Of a stretch of 46,221 bases of DNA, positions 15,298-23,479 are shown one piece after another. The notes beneath the pieces are model-generated. The model was given only the letters and a program-made list of their open reading frames with translations. It had not been told where the DNA came from and ran no database searches. Origin of the DNA: Asticcacaulis aquaticus (lineage in GTDB: Bacteria; Pseudomonadota; Alphaproteobacteria; Caulobacterales; Caulobacteraceae); NCBI RefSeq assembly GCF_028550415.1, contig NZ_JAQQKX010000021.1:1-46221 (forward strand), in the 5' to 3' direction. The first letter of the stretch is position 1. The number at the start of each line of letters is the position of its first letter. Both the position numbers and the translations under genes were made by a program.

Positions 15298-17388
15298 TCA
15301 GAAGCTGTAGTCGAGGCTGACGATCACGCTGCGCGGGGCGGCATAGAAGGACTGCCCCCAGCGCAGACCGCCCCAGTATTTCTCGTCGAAGGCGTTCTTG
15401 ATGTTGAGCGAGGCGCGGGCCTTGTCGGTGACGCGGACGCTGCCGAACAGATCGACCACGCTGTAGGCCTCCTGCTTGATCGTCGTGGTCAGGGCCGTCG
15501 TTTCGACGTCGCTCTGCCAGCGCAGCGACGCGCCCAGCTTGAGGTCGTTATACTGCGGCAGGTTATAGGTGGTGCTGATCTTCAGCGACCGACGCGGCAG
15601 GTACAGGCGCACATCCTGACCGGCGCTGTTTTCGATCGACAGGTCGGTCCAGCCGCCATTGATACTCCAGTCCGGCGTGATCTTGCCCGACACCTCGAAC
15701 TCGTAGCCTTTGACGATGGTGTCTACACCGGCATAGTAGGAGTCCCAGGTGTTGGGGATGTAGCCGACGAATTCCGCCAGATGGCTCTGTTCCGACTTGA
15801 ACACCGAGGCCGTGGCGTAGAGGCGGCGGGCAAACCATTCGGTCTTCACACCGGCTTCATAGCTCTTGCCTTCCGCCGACGGCAGGCGCTTGCGGTTGAT
15901 ATCGACCTCGGCCTGCGGGTTGAAGATGTCGGTATAGCTGGCATAGAGCGAGATATTGGTATTCAGGTCGTAGGTCGCGCCGACATAGGGGCTGACCTTG
16001 TTCTCGGCGCGGTCCTGCGTCACGCCGTAGGAGACGCCGGTCGTCGTCAGGTCGATGGCATTGAAGCCGACGAGGCCCTTGAAGCGGTCTGTGAAGTTCA
16101 GATGGACGGCGGCATAGGCGCGCGTCAGCTTGTCCGTGACATTGGCGGCTTCATAGGGGGTGGCGAAGGTAGTGGGCTCGGCCGGGGCGACGATCTGCAC
16201 GCCCTTATAAGCCGGATAGGCAAAGCCCGCAGCCTCGCCCGCCCAGCGTAAGGTGTCGCTCTCATTAGAGTTGACGCCGACCACCACCTGATGTTCGCGC
16301 CCGAACAGGGAGACCTGACCGTTAGCGACAAGGTCGAACAGGTTCTGCTTCCAGCTTGAGGGGTAATAGCCGGCGAAACCCGCTACGCCGAGGCCGGTCG
16401 TCTTGTCCGGATAGTTGTAGGCATAGGTCAGCTTGGCTTCGTCGCTGAGGTTCTTGTAGGTATAGATGCCCTTCACGGTCCAGCCGTTGTCGAACTGGTA
16501 GGACAGTTCGGTGAAGGTCGTGGCATTGTGCGTGTCCCAGTAGGTCCACGGGGCCGAGGTATTGGCCGAAACGTCGTACTTGATCGGCGTGCCGTCGGTA
16601 TAGACCAGCGGCAGGGCACCCCAGTTATTGCCGGTCGCGAGGTTATCCTGCTTGGAATAGCCCGCCGTGGCGTTCAGCTTCGGCGTGATATCCCACGACA
16701 GGACGCCGTAATAGACGTTCCGGTTGACGCCGTAATAGTCGAGATAGGATTCGGTGTCGGTATTGGCATAGACGAAGCGGCCCGTGACCGTGCCCTCTTT
16801 GTTGAGGGCCCCGGAGACGTCGCCGGTCAGGCGCAGATTGTCCCAGCTGCCGTAGCTGGCCGACAGATTGGCGCGGAAGTCCTTGGTTGGGCGCTTGCGG
16901 ATATAGTTGATCGTCGCCGACGGGTTGCCGGTGCCGGTCATCATGCCGTTGGCGCCACGCACGGCTTCGATTCGCTCGAAGATGGCCACGTCAAGCGCGC
17001 CGGTTTGCAGGCCCCAGTCGAGCGGCTGCCCCACGCCGTCGACCTGAAAATTGACGACGTCGAAGCCGCGCGAATTGAAGTAGGTGCGGTCGGTTTCCGA
17101 GGCCTCGACATTGATGCCGGGCAGGGTCGACAAAAGCTGGTTGGCGTCGGTGAGGGCGAATTCCTTCATCTGCGCGGCGGAAACGACGGTGACCGACTGC
17201 GGCGTCTGGCGCAGGCTGAGGTCGAGACCGGTCGCCCCGGCGGACTCGCGGATGACGCGCTTGCCCAGCACGACAACTTCGGTGGGCTCGGCATCGGAAG
17301 CGTCGGGGGCATCGGCAGCGAAGGCGGGCAGGGCGAGGCTGACGAACAGCAGGGCGGAGGCGGAGCCTAGGAGGCGGTGTCGGGACAT
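15298..17388 (-). CDS. TonB-dependent siderophore receptor
   Basis: 696 residues from the ATG at 17388 (AAGG upstream; the longer frame begins with TTG at 17415). An outer-membrane receptor of the FhuE/FpvA-like ferric-siderophore group. The signal peptide ends near residue 24 (AFA). TonB-box-like EVVVLGKR and plug signatures RQTPQSVTVVSAAQMKEF, LSTLPGINVEASETDRTYF, FERIEAVRGANGMM and NPSATINYIRKRP are typical of coprogen/rhodotorulic-type receptors. No STN domain, so no surface signalling. The barrel ends with the classic SVIVSLDYSF. It follows the PepSY gene by 146 bases that hold iron-type dyads. The exact siderophore cannot be told. Confidence 0.9.
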   Translation of the reverse strand: MSRHRLLGSASALLFVSLALPAFAADAPDASDAEPTEVVVLGKRVIRESAGATGLDLSLRQTPQSVTVVSAAQMKEFALTDANQLLSTLPGINVEASETDRTYFNSRGFDVVNFQVDGVGQPLDWGLQTGALDVAIFERIEAVRGANGMMTGTGNPSATINYIRKRPTKDFRANLSASYGSWDNLRLTGDVSGALNKEGTVTGRFVYANTDTESYLDYYGVNRNVYYGVLSWDITPKLNATAGYSKQDNLATGNNWGALPLVYTDGTPIKYDVSANTSAPWTYWDTHNATTFTELSYQFDNGWTVKGIYTYKNLSDEAKLTYAYNYPDKTTGLGVAGFAGYYPSSWKQNLFDLVANGQVSLFGREHQVVVGVNSNESDTLRWAGEAAGFAYPAYKGVQIVAPAEPTTFATPYEAANVTDKLTRAYAAVHLNFTDRFKGLVGFNAIDLTTTGVSYGVTQDRAENKVSPYVGATYDLNTNISLYASYTDIFNPQAEVDINRKRLPSAEGKSYEAGVKTEWFARRLYATASVFKSEQSHLAEFVGYIPNTWDSYYAGVDTIVKGYEFEVSGKITPDWSINGGWTDLSIENSAGQDVRLYLPRRSLKISTTYNLPQYNDLKLGASLRWQSDVETTALTTTIKQEAYSVVDLFGSVRVTDKARASLNIKNAFDEKYWGGLRWGQSFYAAPRSVIVSLDYSF

Positions 17389-17438
17389 GGGGCAAACCTT
17401 TGCAAATGCAGCCAATACACACAGTGGCCATATTTAAG

Positions 17439-17499
17439 AATGCGTCGCAATTACTAGATTGCGGCAGGGTGTCAAGTTAATTGCGAATGAATTGCAATT
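17439..17499. promoter_or_regulatory. Candidate Fur-type operators before the siderophore receptor
   Basis: AATGCGTCGCAATT (17439-17452) is the exact reverse complement of AATTGCGACGCATT at 19681-19694, before the small membrane protein of the same uptake cluster. CGCAAT (17444-17449) and ATTGCG (17458-17463) form a second dyad, and TTGCGAATGAATTGCAA (17481-17497) a third. Such TGC/GCA dyads resemble alphaproteobacterial iron-regulator sites, so Fur control is likely but inferred. Confidence 0.55.
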
Positions 17500-17534
17500 T
17501 TGAAACACGATTTATCTGAAGGCCGATTTTGAGG

Positions 17535-19034
17535 TCACACCTCTGTATTCGCAGGACTCTTTACCTTGCGTAAGGTCAGGGCGACGAAGCCCAGCCCCAG
17601 GATCAGCAGCGTCAGATTGACCTGTACGGCGGCGACGCTGAACGACTGATGGATGGTCTGATGGACGGCGACCATGGCGATCAGCGACAGACCGAGCCCG
17701 GTCCGCATCAGTCTGGATACGATCTGAACGGGGGCCTGCGTGAATTTCGGGCTGATCAGGGTGACGACCGTGAGTATAGCCATGCCGCCCCAGAACACCG
17801 CGACCGGCGATACGTGCAGGCTCATGGCCAGCGCGAAGGCGAGCGCGATCAGGGCGGGGGCACCGTAGATCAACACCGTCCATAGCCGGTGGATCAGCGG
17901 GCGTGGCTTGCCCTTTTCGGCGGATTTGATCAGCCAGATATCCATCCCGGCGGCGATCATTACGGTCAGGCCGAAGCCCAACAGGGCGTAGATCAGCTTG
18001 ACGGACCAACCACCGAAATCGCCGAAATGCAGGCTGTACAGGCTGGCGGCCACCTGACGCCCGGCGGGACCGTCCGACAGGTGGTAGCTGCCCTTGAGAT
18101 GGCCCTGAGCGTCGAAGCGCCAGGCCTCGCCATAGACCAGTCGCTGCGACGGTTTGGTGGTGATCTCCAGAAACTCGGTGGGCGTACCGACCATGCGCAC
18201 GGCGATGAAGCTGACCGGTTCGTCCGGACGCGCGGCCTCGATCTGGCGCAGAGCGGTGAGGAGCGCGCCGTCCTGCAACGGCTTGCCGCCCGTCGCGGCG
18301 GTGATCTCCGCCTGACTGCCGAAGATGGGTTCGTAGGCCTTCAGGCTATTACCCTGATAGTAGAGGAGGCCCATGGTCAGGGCGACCAGTTGTCCCAGCC
18401 CGATCAGGGTGCCAGTCAGGGTAATGATCAGGCCGAAGGGCAGGGTCCATGCGCCGATGCGGTTGTGCAGGTCCGCGCGCGTCAGATGGCCCTGTTTGCG
18501 CAGGCGAAACGCAAAGGCGTCGCGGAACATCTTGGGGTGCGACAGGGCGCCGCCGATCAGCAGCGCCATCATGCCGACGCCGAACAGGCAGACGACGATC
18601 ATGCCGAAGCTTTCCGGCAAATGCAGATAATAGTGCAGTTCGGTCAGGAAGTGCGTCAGGTCGTGGCTGGCCGGACCTTTGAAATTCCCCTGCGCATCGT
18701 AGCCGCGCGCTTCGTGGCCGTAGCCGACGACGAGGCGCGGGGCATTGTCCGTCGGCGGGCTGATATAGATGTCGGTGTCGAAGGGCCCGCGGTGTGTGTC
18801 CGCCAGCATGACGGCGCGCGTGTCGGCGGTGGCGCGGGCGATGGCTTCGGGGGTGACCTCGGAAAATTCCGGCAGGTTCGGGCGCTCCCAGCGCTCGAAC
18901 TCGACATAATAGACCCCGACCCAGCCGGTCAGGCAGATCAGGTACAGGCTGGCGCACAGGGCGAGGCCGAGGATCTTGTGACCGTGCAGAACGCGGCGGA
19001 CGAAGGCGGCGGGGACTTTGGGCCAGAGGGTCAT
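17535..19034 (-). CDS. PepSY-associated membrane protein (iron-uptake type)
   Basis: 499 residues, PepSY_TM family, often encoded with ferric-siderophore receptors and thought to be an inner-membrane ferric-siderophore reductase. An N-terminal helix (about 21-45) carries the family's HGHKILG start, a central pair of helices follows HYYLHLP (about 140-165), another follows ADLHNRIGAW, and the LHFGDFGGW motif (about 350) precedes a helix. Four or more extra helices fill residues 390-490. The conserved histidines fit heme or metal binding in the membrane. The ATG lies one base before the stop of the upstream gene, so the two are co-translated. Confidence 0.85.
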   Translation of the reverse strand: MTLWPKVPAAFVRRVLHGHKILGLALCASLYLICLTGWVGVYYVEFERWERPNLPEFSEVTPEAIARATADTRAVMLADTHRGPFDTDIYISPPTDNAPRLVVGYGHEARGYDAQGNFKGPASHDLTHFLTELHYYLHLPESFGMIVVCLFGVGMMALLIGGALSHPKMFRDAFAFRLRKQGHLTRADLHNRIGAWTLPFGLIITLTGTLIGLGQLVALTMGLLYYQGNSLKAYEPIFGSQAEITAATGGKPLQDGALLTALRQIEAARPDEPVSFIAVRMVGTPTEFLEITTKPSQRLVYGEAWRFDAQGHLKGSYHLSDGPAGRQVAASLYSLHFGDFGGWSVKLIYALLGFGLTVMIAAGMDIWLIKSAEKGKPRPLIHRLWTVLIYGAPALIALAFALAMSLHVSPVAVFWGGMAILTVVTLISPKFTQAPVQIVSRLMRTGLGLSLIAMVAVHQTIHQSFSVAAVQVNLTLLILGLGFVALTLRKVKSPANTEV

Positions 19035-19035
19035 C

Positions 19036-19638
19036 TTAGTGTGCTCCCGTCAGCAGCGGCAGGCCGACCACGGCCGCGCTGATCGCACCGGTCAGGCTCA
19101 GGAAACCCAAAGCGCGCCACGGACGCTGGGCGCTGTTGCCGATGACCAGACCGATCGCCGAGGCGGTGACGAAGGCGAACACTGCCCAGGCATAGCGCGT
19201 AGAGCCATGACCGGGCATGTACAGCCACGCGACAAGACCGACGGCCATGCCCATGAGCGGCGACACGACAAGGCTGGACAACAGGCGGGCCGCAATGCGG
19301 CCGCCCTTGCGCAGGGTGAAGCGCTCTTTTACGTCGGGCATTGTCCGGGCGCGGCGGTCCTTTTCCGGCTTGAGGCGCGCCGGGTCGTCCTTGGCGTTGC
19401 GCCAGACGATCAGACACAGGGCCAGGCTCATGGCGATCAGAAACCCGACCGGCAGGCCGAAATCCGGCTTATAGGCCATCATCCACAGGACCGCCGAAAT
19501 CGCAAGCGCCAGCCAGGCGACCGGCACGGCGGCGCGATCGGCCCATGCAGGGAGGCCTTGCCCGCGCCATTTCAGGTACAGGATTGCCAAAGCGGCGAGG
19601 ATCAGGGCGACGGCGAAAAGGGTCAGCACAAGGGACAT
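19036..19638 (-). CDS. Six-helix membrane protein of an iron-uptake operon (DUF3325/DUF3649-like)
   Basis: 200 residues, about six membrane helices in two groups of three, with a charged linker at about 84-110 (RLKPEKDRRARTMPDVKERF). The first half resembles small DUF3325-type proteins and the second half (RIAARLLSSLVVSPLMGMA to SAQRPWRALGF) resembles DUF3649-type proteins, both common beside PepSY proteins in siderophore operons. The resemblance is by pattern only. It could be a natural fusion of the two. First gene of the operon with the PepSY gene; a candidate Fur-type site lies at 19681-19698. Confidence 0.7.
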   Translation of the reverse strand: MSLVLTLFAVALILAALAILYLKWRGQGLPAWADRAAVPVAWLALAISAVLWMMAYKPDFGLPVGFLIAMSLALCLIVWRNAKDDPARLKPEKDRRARTMPDVKERFTLRKGGRIAARLLSSLVVSPLMGMAVGLVAWLYMPGHGSTRYAWAVFAFVTASAIGLVIGNSAQRPWRALGFLSLTGAISAAVVGLPLLTGAH

Positions 19639-19680
19639 GATGAGGTGGCGATAGCAGCCGCCGGATGCGCTGTAAAGATA

Positions 19681-19698
19681 AATTGCGACGCATTTGCA
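19681..19698. promoter_or_regulatory. Candidate Fur-type operator of the PepSY operon
   Basis: AATTGCGACGCATTTGCA contains a 7-1-7 dyad centred on the A of TGCGACGCA. The first 14 bases recur in reverse complement at 17439-17452 before the siderophore receptor. It stands 43 bases before the start codon at 19638. Confidence 0.55.
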
Positions 19699-19751
19699 GA
19701 TTTAGCGGCCCGCGACTGGTGTGTGAGAAAAGTCTCATAAAATATTGTTAT

Positions 19752-19786
19752 AAAACAAAAATGGCTCCAGGAAACCCGGAGCCATT
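19752..19786 (-). terminator. Terminator of the 792-residue TonB receptor gene
   Basis: AATGGCTCC (19760-19768) and GGAGCCATT (19778-19786) form a nine-base stem; on the minus strand it is followed by TTTGTTTTA. It ends the transcript of the receptor whose stop lies at 19810. Confidence 0.85.
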
Positions 19787-19809
19787 CTTTGAATACGGTT
19801 GCCCGTGGA

Positions 19810-22188
19810 TCAGAACTTCGTGCCGACCGTCACCATGGTGGTGATCGGTGCACCGATCCAGAAGTAGTTGCCCGAGTCGTAGAAGACGTTACCGGTCGAG
19901 ATCGCCGAGATGTACTTCTCGTTGAACAGGTTCTTCACGTTGAGGCGGACATAGCTGCTCTTCATCGGACCGATATCGCCGAAGTCGTAGCTGACATTGG
20001 CGTTCCACACCGTATAGCCGGGGGCCGCGTCGCCATTGGCCAGCGAGGCGTAGCGTTTGCCGGTATATTTGCCGGTCACGCCGAAGTCCCAGTTGCCGTG
20101 CTCGTAATCGACGTTCACCGCGTGCATGATGCTGGGGATCTTGCCGAGCTTCTTGCCCTTGGTCGGGTTATAGGCGGTTGCCGAATAATAGACGTTCTCC
20201 AGCATTTCCGTGTCGGTATAGGACGACGACGCGTAGATATCGAGGCCTTCGACCGGCTTGAAGCCGATTTCAGCATTGATGCCCTTCATGCGCGCCTTGC
20301 CCACATCGGTGGCGACCGAAGCGCCGATCGTTTCGTCCCACGCCGTTTCGACGCGGTGATCGAAGTCGGTCTTCCATACGGCGATCGATCCCGATACCAG
20401 CGGCGACGCATAGCGGTAGCCGAGGTCGACGGTCTTGGAGATTTCCGGCTGGAGATCGAGCGACAGGCGGTCGTAGAGCGAGTCGGTACGCGGCGCCGAA
20501 ATGGTCTCGGCATAGCTGGAATAGACCGTCTGATGGTCGGAGACCTTGTAGCTGACGCCGAGGTTCGGCAGGGTCTTGTCGTAGGACACCGTCCAGCTGG
20601 CCGGGGCCTTGGCGGTGATCTGCGACGAGGTACCGGTCAGGACCAGAGTGGTGCCGGGGCTGGCCGAGCAGTAGGCGGTCGAGGACGAAATCTGGTAGCA
20701 GTAGTTGTTCAGCTTACGCTCGAAGTCCGGCAGACGCACGCCCGCATCGATCTTAAGCTTGCTGTCGAAGAACGACCCGGCATAGGTCAGGGCGAATTGC
20801 TTCAGATTGGCGTAGGACTGACGGTTACGCTTCTGGATTTCCTCGCCGTTCTTGCCGCGCAGCCACAGCGACTCGTCTTCGGCGAAGACGTCACCGATCC
20901 ACTGACCGCCTTCGAGCAGGCTGACGTGGCCGGTCTGGCGGTGGTCGCCGTGGTCGTAGGTATAGGCGGCGCGCAGGGTATTGTGGTCGTCGAGATACCA
21001 GATCAGCGAGGTATTGATCGTATAGCGGCGCGTTTCGGTGACGCTGGGCGAGAAGACCTTGTAGGCGGTGGTCGAGACGACGCCGTCGTGGTTGGCGTCA
21101 TAGCCTTTCAGTTCGTTCCACACATAGCTGGAACCGACCATCGACAGGACGCCGGTCGATTCCGTCAGGGTCGAGACCTGCGTGCCGCCGTCGGCGAGCG
21201 TATACTGGAAGCTGGGGTCGACCGTCAGGACGAGGTTGTCGGTCAGGTGCTTCTTGAACTGGGCGCGGATATTGCCGTTGTTGGTCGGATTGATACGGTA
21301 GCCGTAATAGCCGGTCGAGCCGGACGAGATCGAATTCGACACCGTGCCGATGGTCGAGGCATAGGCTTCGGACCAGTTGCCCGCCGTAATGGTCGGCAGC
21401 GAGCTGTTGTAGATCGCGTTATTGCGGGTTTCGTTATAATAGAAGGCCACCGAAGCGAAGTCGCCGCCGCCGAGCGACTGATAGATGCGACCATTGACCT
21501 GCTTGCGGTCTTCGGTGCCGACGCCCTTGAACTGATTGGCGTTCAGGTTTGAGGCGGCGATGAAGGCGGTCGTGCCCCACGGGCCGAAGGCGCCGGTATC
21601 GACGCGGACATATTCGCGCGCATAATCGTTGGTGCCGAAGGTGCCCTTGACCTCGACGCCGAACTTATCCTTCGGGCGGCGGGTGATATAGCCGATGGTG
21701 CCGCCGCCGGCCGAGGCCGTCGGGCTGTCGACATCGGTGGTGCCGAGATTGACGTCGACCTTCGAATAGATTTCCGAATCCGGGTTCATCGTCGGGTAAT
21801 AGGCATAGTTGCCGGTATCGTTCAGCGGCATGCCGTCGAGCATGAAGGCGATGCGCTGCTGATCGAAGCCGCGCAGCGTGATGTCGCCGCCGACCGAGCC
21901 CGTGGCGCTCTGATCCGAGAAGTTCACGCCCGGCAGCAGGTTGATCGCTTCGAGGATCGAGCCGGGGGCCTGCTTTTCGATATAGTCTTCGGTGATCGAC
22001 GACCGCGTCTTGGTGACGCTCTGATCGACCGCCAGACCGCCGACCGACCGGTTACGCTGACCGGTGACGACCACTTCCTTGACGTCTTCCAGGGTCTGGG
22101 TCGCGGTCGACTGGGCCAGGGCACCGTGCGCGGTCAAAAGACCGGCCATGGCGGTGCCGGCCATGAACACTGATTTCGTGAACTTCAT
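19810..22188 (-). CDS. TonB-dependent receptor, substrate unknown
   Basis: 792 residues from the ATG at 22188, with GAAGGGA ten bases upstream (the longer frame starts with TTG at 22209). The signal peptide ends near residue 26 (ALAQ), the TonB box is VKEVVVTG (about 36-43), and the plug (about 55-170) includes ILEAINLLPGVNF, DITLRGFDQQRIAFMLDG and GGGTIGYITRRP. The barrel ends in VGTKF. There is no STN domain. It sits after the siderophore cluster but has its own terminator and an upstream TTGCGAATGA (22318-22327) like that before the siderophore receptor, so iron-complex uptake is a fair guess, not proven. Confidence 0.85.
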   Translation of the reverse strand: MKFTKSVFMAGTAMAGLLTAHGALAQSTATQTLEDVKEVVVTGQRNRSVGGLAVDQSVTKTRSSITEDYIEKQAPGSILEAINLLPGVNFSDQSATGSVGGDITLRGFDQQRIAFMLDGMPLNDTGNYAYYPTMNPDSEIYSKVDVNLGTTDVDSPTASAGGGTIGYITRRPKDKFGVEVKGTFGTNDYAREYVRVDTGAFGPWGTTAFIAASNLNANQFKGVGTEDRKQVNGRIYQSLGGGDFASVAFYYNETRNNAIYNSSLPTITAGNWSEAYASTIGTVSNSISSGSTGYYGYRINPTNNGNIRAQFKKHLTDNLVLTVDPSFQYTLADGGTQVSTLTESTGVLSMVGSSYVWNELKGYDANHDGVVSTTAYKVFSPSVTETRRYTINTSLIWYLDDHNTLRAAYTYDHGDHRQTGHVSLLEGGQWIGDVFAEDESLWLRGKNGEEIQKRNRQSYANLKQFALTYAGSFFDSKLKIDAGVRLPDFERKLNNYCYQISSSTAYCSASPGTTLVLTGTSSQITAKAPASWTVSYDKTLPNLGVSYKVSDHQTVYSSYAETISAPRTDSLYDRLSLDLQPEISKTVDLGYRYASPLVSGSIAVWKTDFDHRVETAWDETIGASVATDVGKARMKGINAEIGFKPVEGLDIYASSSYTDTEMLENVYYSATAYNPTKGKKLGKIPSIMHAVNVDYEHGNWDFGVTGKYTGKRYASLANGDAAPGYTVWNANVSYDFGDIGPMKSSYVRLNVKNLFNEKYISAISTGNVFYDSGNYFWIGAPITTMVTVGTKF

Positions 22189-22498
22189 TACGGAGTATCC
22201 CTTCTCCAACCTACTTGAAACTGCCGGTGACGCCGTAAAGGAGAGGTGGCGTACCGTCCGGTGCCTGCCAAAGCTAGCAGCACAAGGGGCGGTCTTTAAA
22301 CTCCGATTTTGAAGTATTTGCGAATGATACTGAATTCTGTAAAATGAGGTGTGGAGTTGTCACACTATATTTCACAGTTGATAAAAACGTAACATTGGAA
22401 TAATGTCGTTATAAATTTAATTTATATCTTACAGTAACCGGGTTTTTGTTTAAAAAAATTCTTTACCGGATTTTAATTCGGATTTTTGTTTGTCTATA
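22189..22498. other. AT-rich intergenic region
   Basis: 310 bases without a gene. It separates the UDP-glucuronate decarboxylase gene from the TonB receptor gene, both on the minus strand, so it should hold the end of the first transcript and the promoter of the receptor. TTGCGAATGA at 22318-22327 matches ten bases of the candidate iron site at 17481-17490. I see no convincing hairpin terminator. Confidence 0.5.
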
Positions 22499-23479
22499 TC
22501 ATGTCATTTCTGAAATGAAATTAGCATCTCGAAATGGTGTGGCGTGGGGGACTATCTCCCGAAAATAGTCGATGGTGCGGCTCAGACCTTCGGACAAGGG
22601 GACGACAGGCGCCCAGCCGGTGATCCTTTGGGCGGCGGCGATGTCGGGTTGCCTCTGGCACGGGTCATCGATGGGGCTGGGACGATGGACGAGGCGGCTG
22701 GCCGATCCGGTCAGGATCAGGATATGCCGGGCCAGTTCAGACACCGAAATTTCATGAGGATTGCCGAAGTTCACCGGCTGAGGAACGCGTCCCTCCGTAT
22801 CCATGAAGGCGATCATCCCGGCAATCAGATCGTCGACATAGCAGAAACTGCGCGTCTGCGCGCCGGAGCCGTACAGGGTGATATCCTCGCCCCTGAGCGC
22901 CTGAACGATGAAGTTCGACACCACGCGTCCGTCGTCGGGGTGCATCCGCGGCCCGTAGGTATTGAAGATGCGCATGACGCGGATATCGACGTCGTGCTGG
23001 CGTTGATAATCGAAGAACAGGGTCTCGGCGCAGCGCTTGCCCTCGTCATAGCAGGCGCGTGGTCCGATGGGGTTGACCCGCCCCCAGTAGGTTTCGGGCT
23101 GCGGATGCACCTCCGGGTCGCCATAGACCTCGCTGGTCGAGGCCTGAAGGATCTTCGCCCGGGTGCGTTTGGCGAGGCCCAGCATGTTGATCGCACCGAT
23201 GACGCTGGTCTTGGTCGTCTGAACCGGGTCGAACTGATAATGGACCGGCGAGGCCGGACAGGCGAGGTTATAGATCTCGTTGACCTCGACATAGAGCGGG
23301 AAGGTGACGTCGTGGCGCAGGAATTCGAAGCGCGGATGCCCCATCAGGTGCGCGATATTGCGACGCTGGCCCGTGAAAAAATTATCGACGCACAGCACGT
23401 CGTCGCCGCGCGCCAGCAACCGCTCGCACAGATGCGAGCCGAGGAAGCCCGCCCCGCCGGTGACCAGTATCTTTTTCAT
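22499..23479 (-). CDS. UDP-glucuronate decarboxylase (UDP-xylose synthase)
   Basis: 326 residues from the ATG at 23479. Converts UDP-glucuronate to UDP-xylose with bound NAD in the cytoplasm. NAD site TGGAGFLG (7-14), catalytic STSEVYG (114-120) and YDEGK (Y144, K148) are present. [29 protein letters not shown] and [16 protein letters not shown] follow the UXS pattern rather than that of plain UDP-glucose epimerases. The start overlaps the stop of the GT41 gene by four bases (ATGA), so the two proteins are made together, and the decarboxylase could supply the donor sugar for that transferase. A longer frame to 23554 lies inside the GT41 gene and is not needed. Related C4'-decarboxylases cannot be excluded. 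Confidence 0.88.
   Translation of the reverse strand: MKKILVTGGAGFLGSHLCERLLARGDDVLCVDNFFTGQRRNIAHLMGHPRFEFLRHDVTFPLYVEVNEIYNLACPASPVHYQFDPVQTTKTSVIGAINMLGLAKRTRAKILQASTSEVYGDPEVHPQPETYWGRVNPIGPRACYDEGKRCAETLFFDYQRQHDVDIRVMRIFNTYGPRMHPDDGRVVSNFIVQALRGEDITLYGSGAQTRSFCYVDDLIAGMIAFMDTEGRVPQPVNFGNPHEISVSELARHILILTGSASRLVHRPSPIDDPCQRQPDIAAAQRITGWAPVVPLSEGLSRTIDYFREIVPHATPFRDANFISEMT

Noticed and set aside
15298-22188. Surface-signalling receptors
   Set aside because: Neither receptor has an STN domain and no fecI/fecR pair is nearby.
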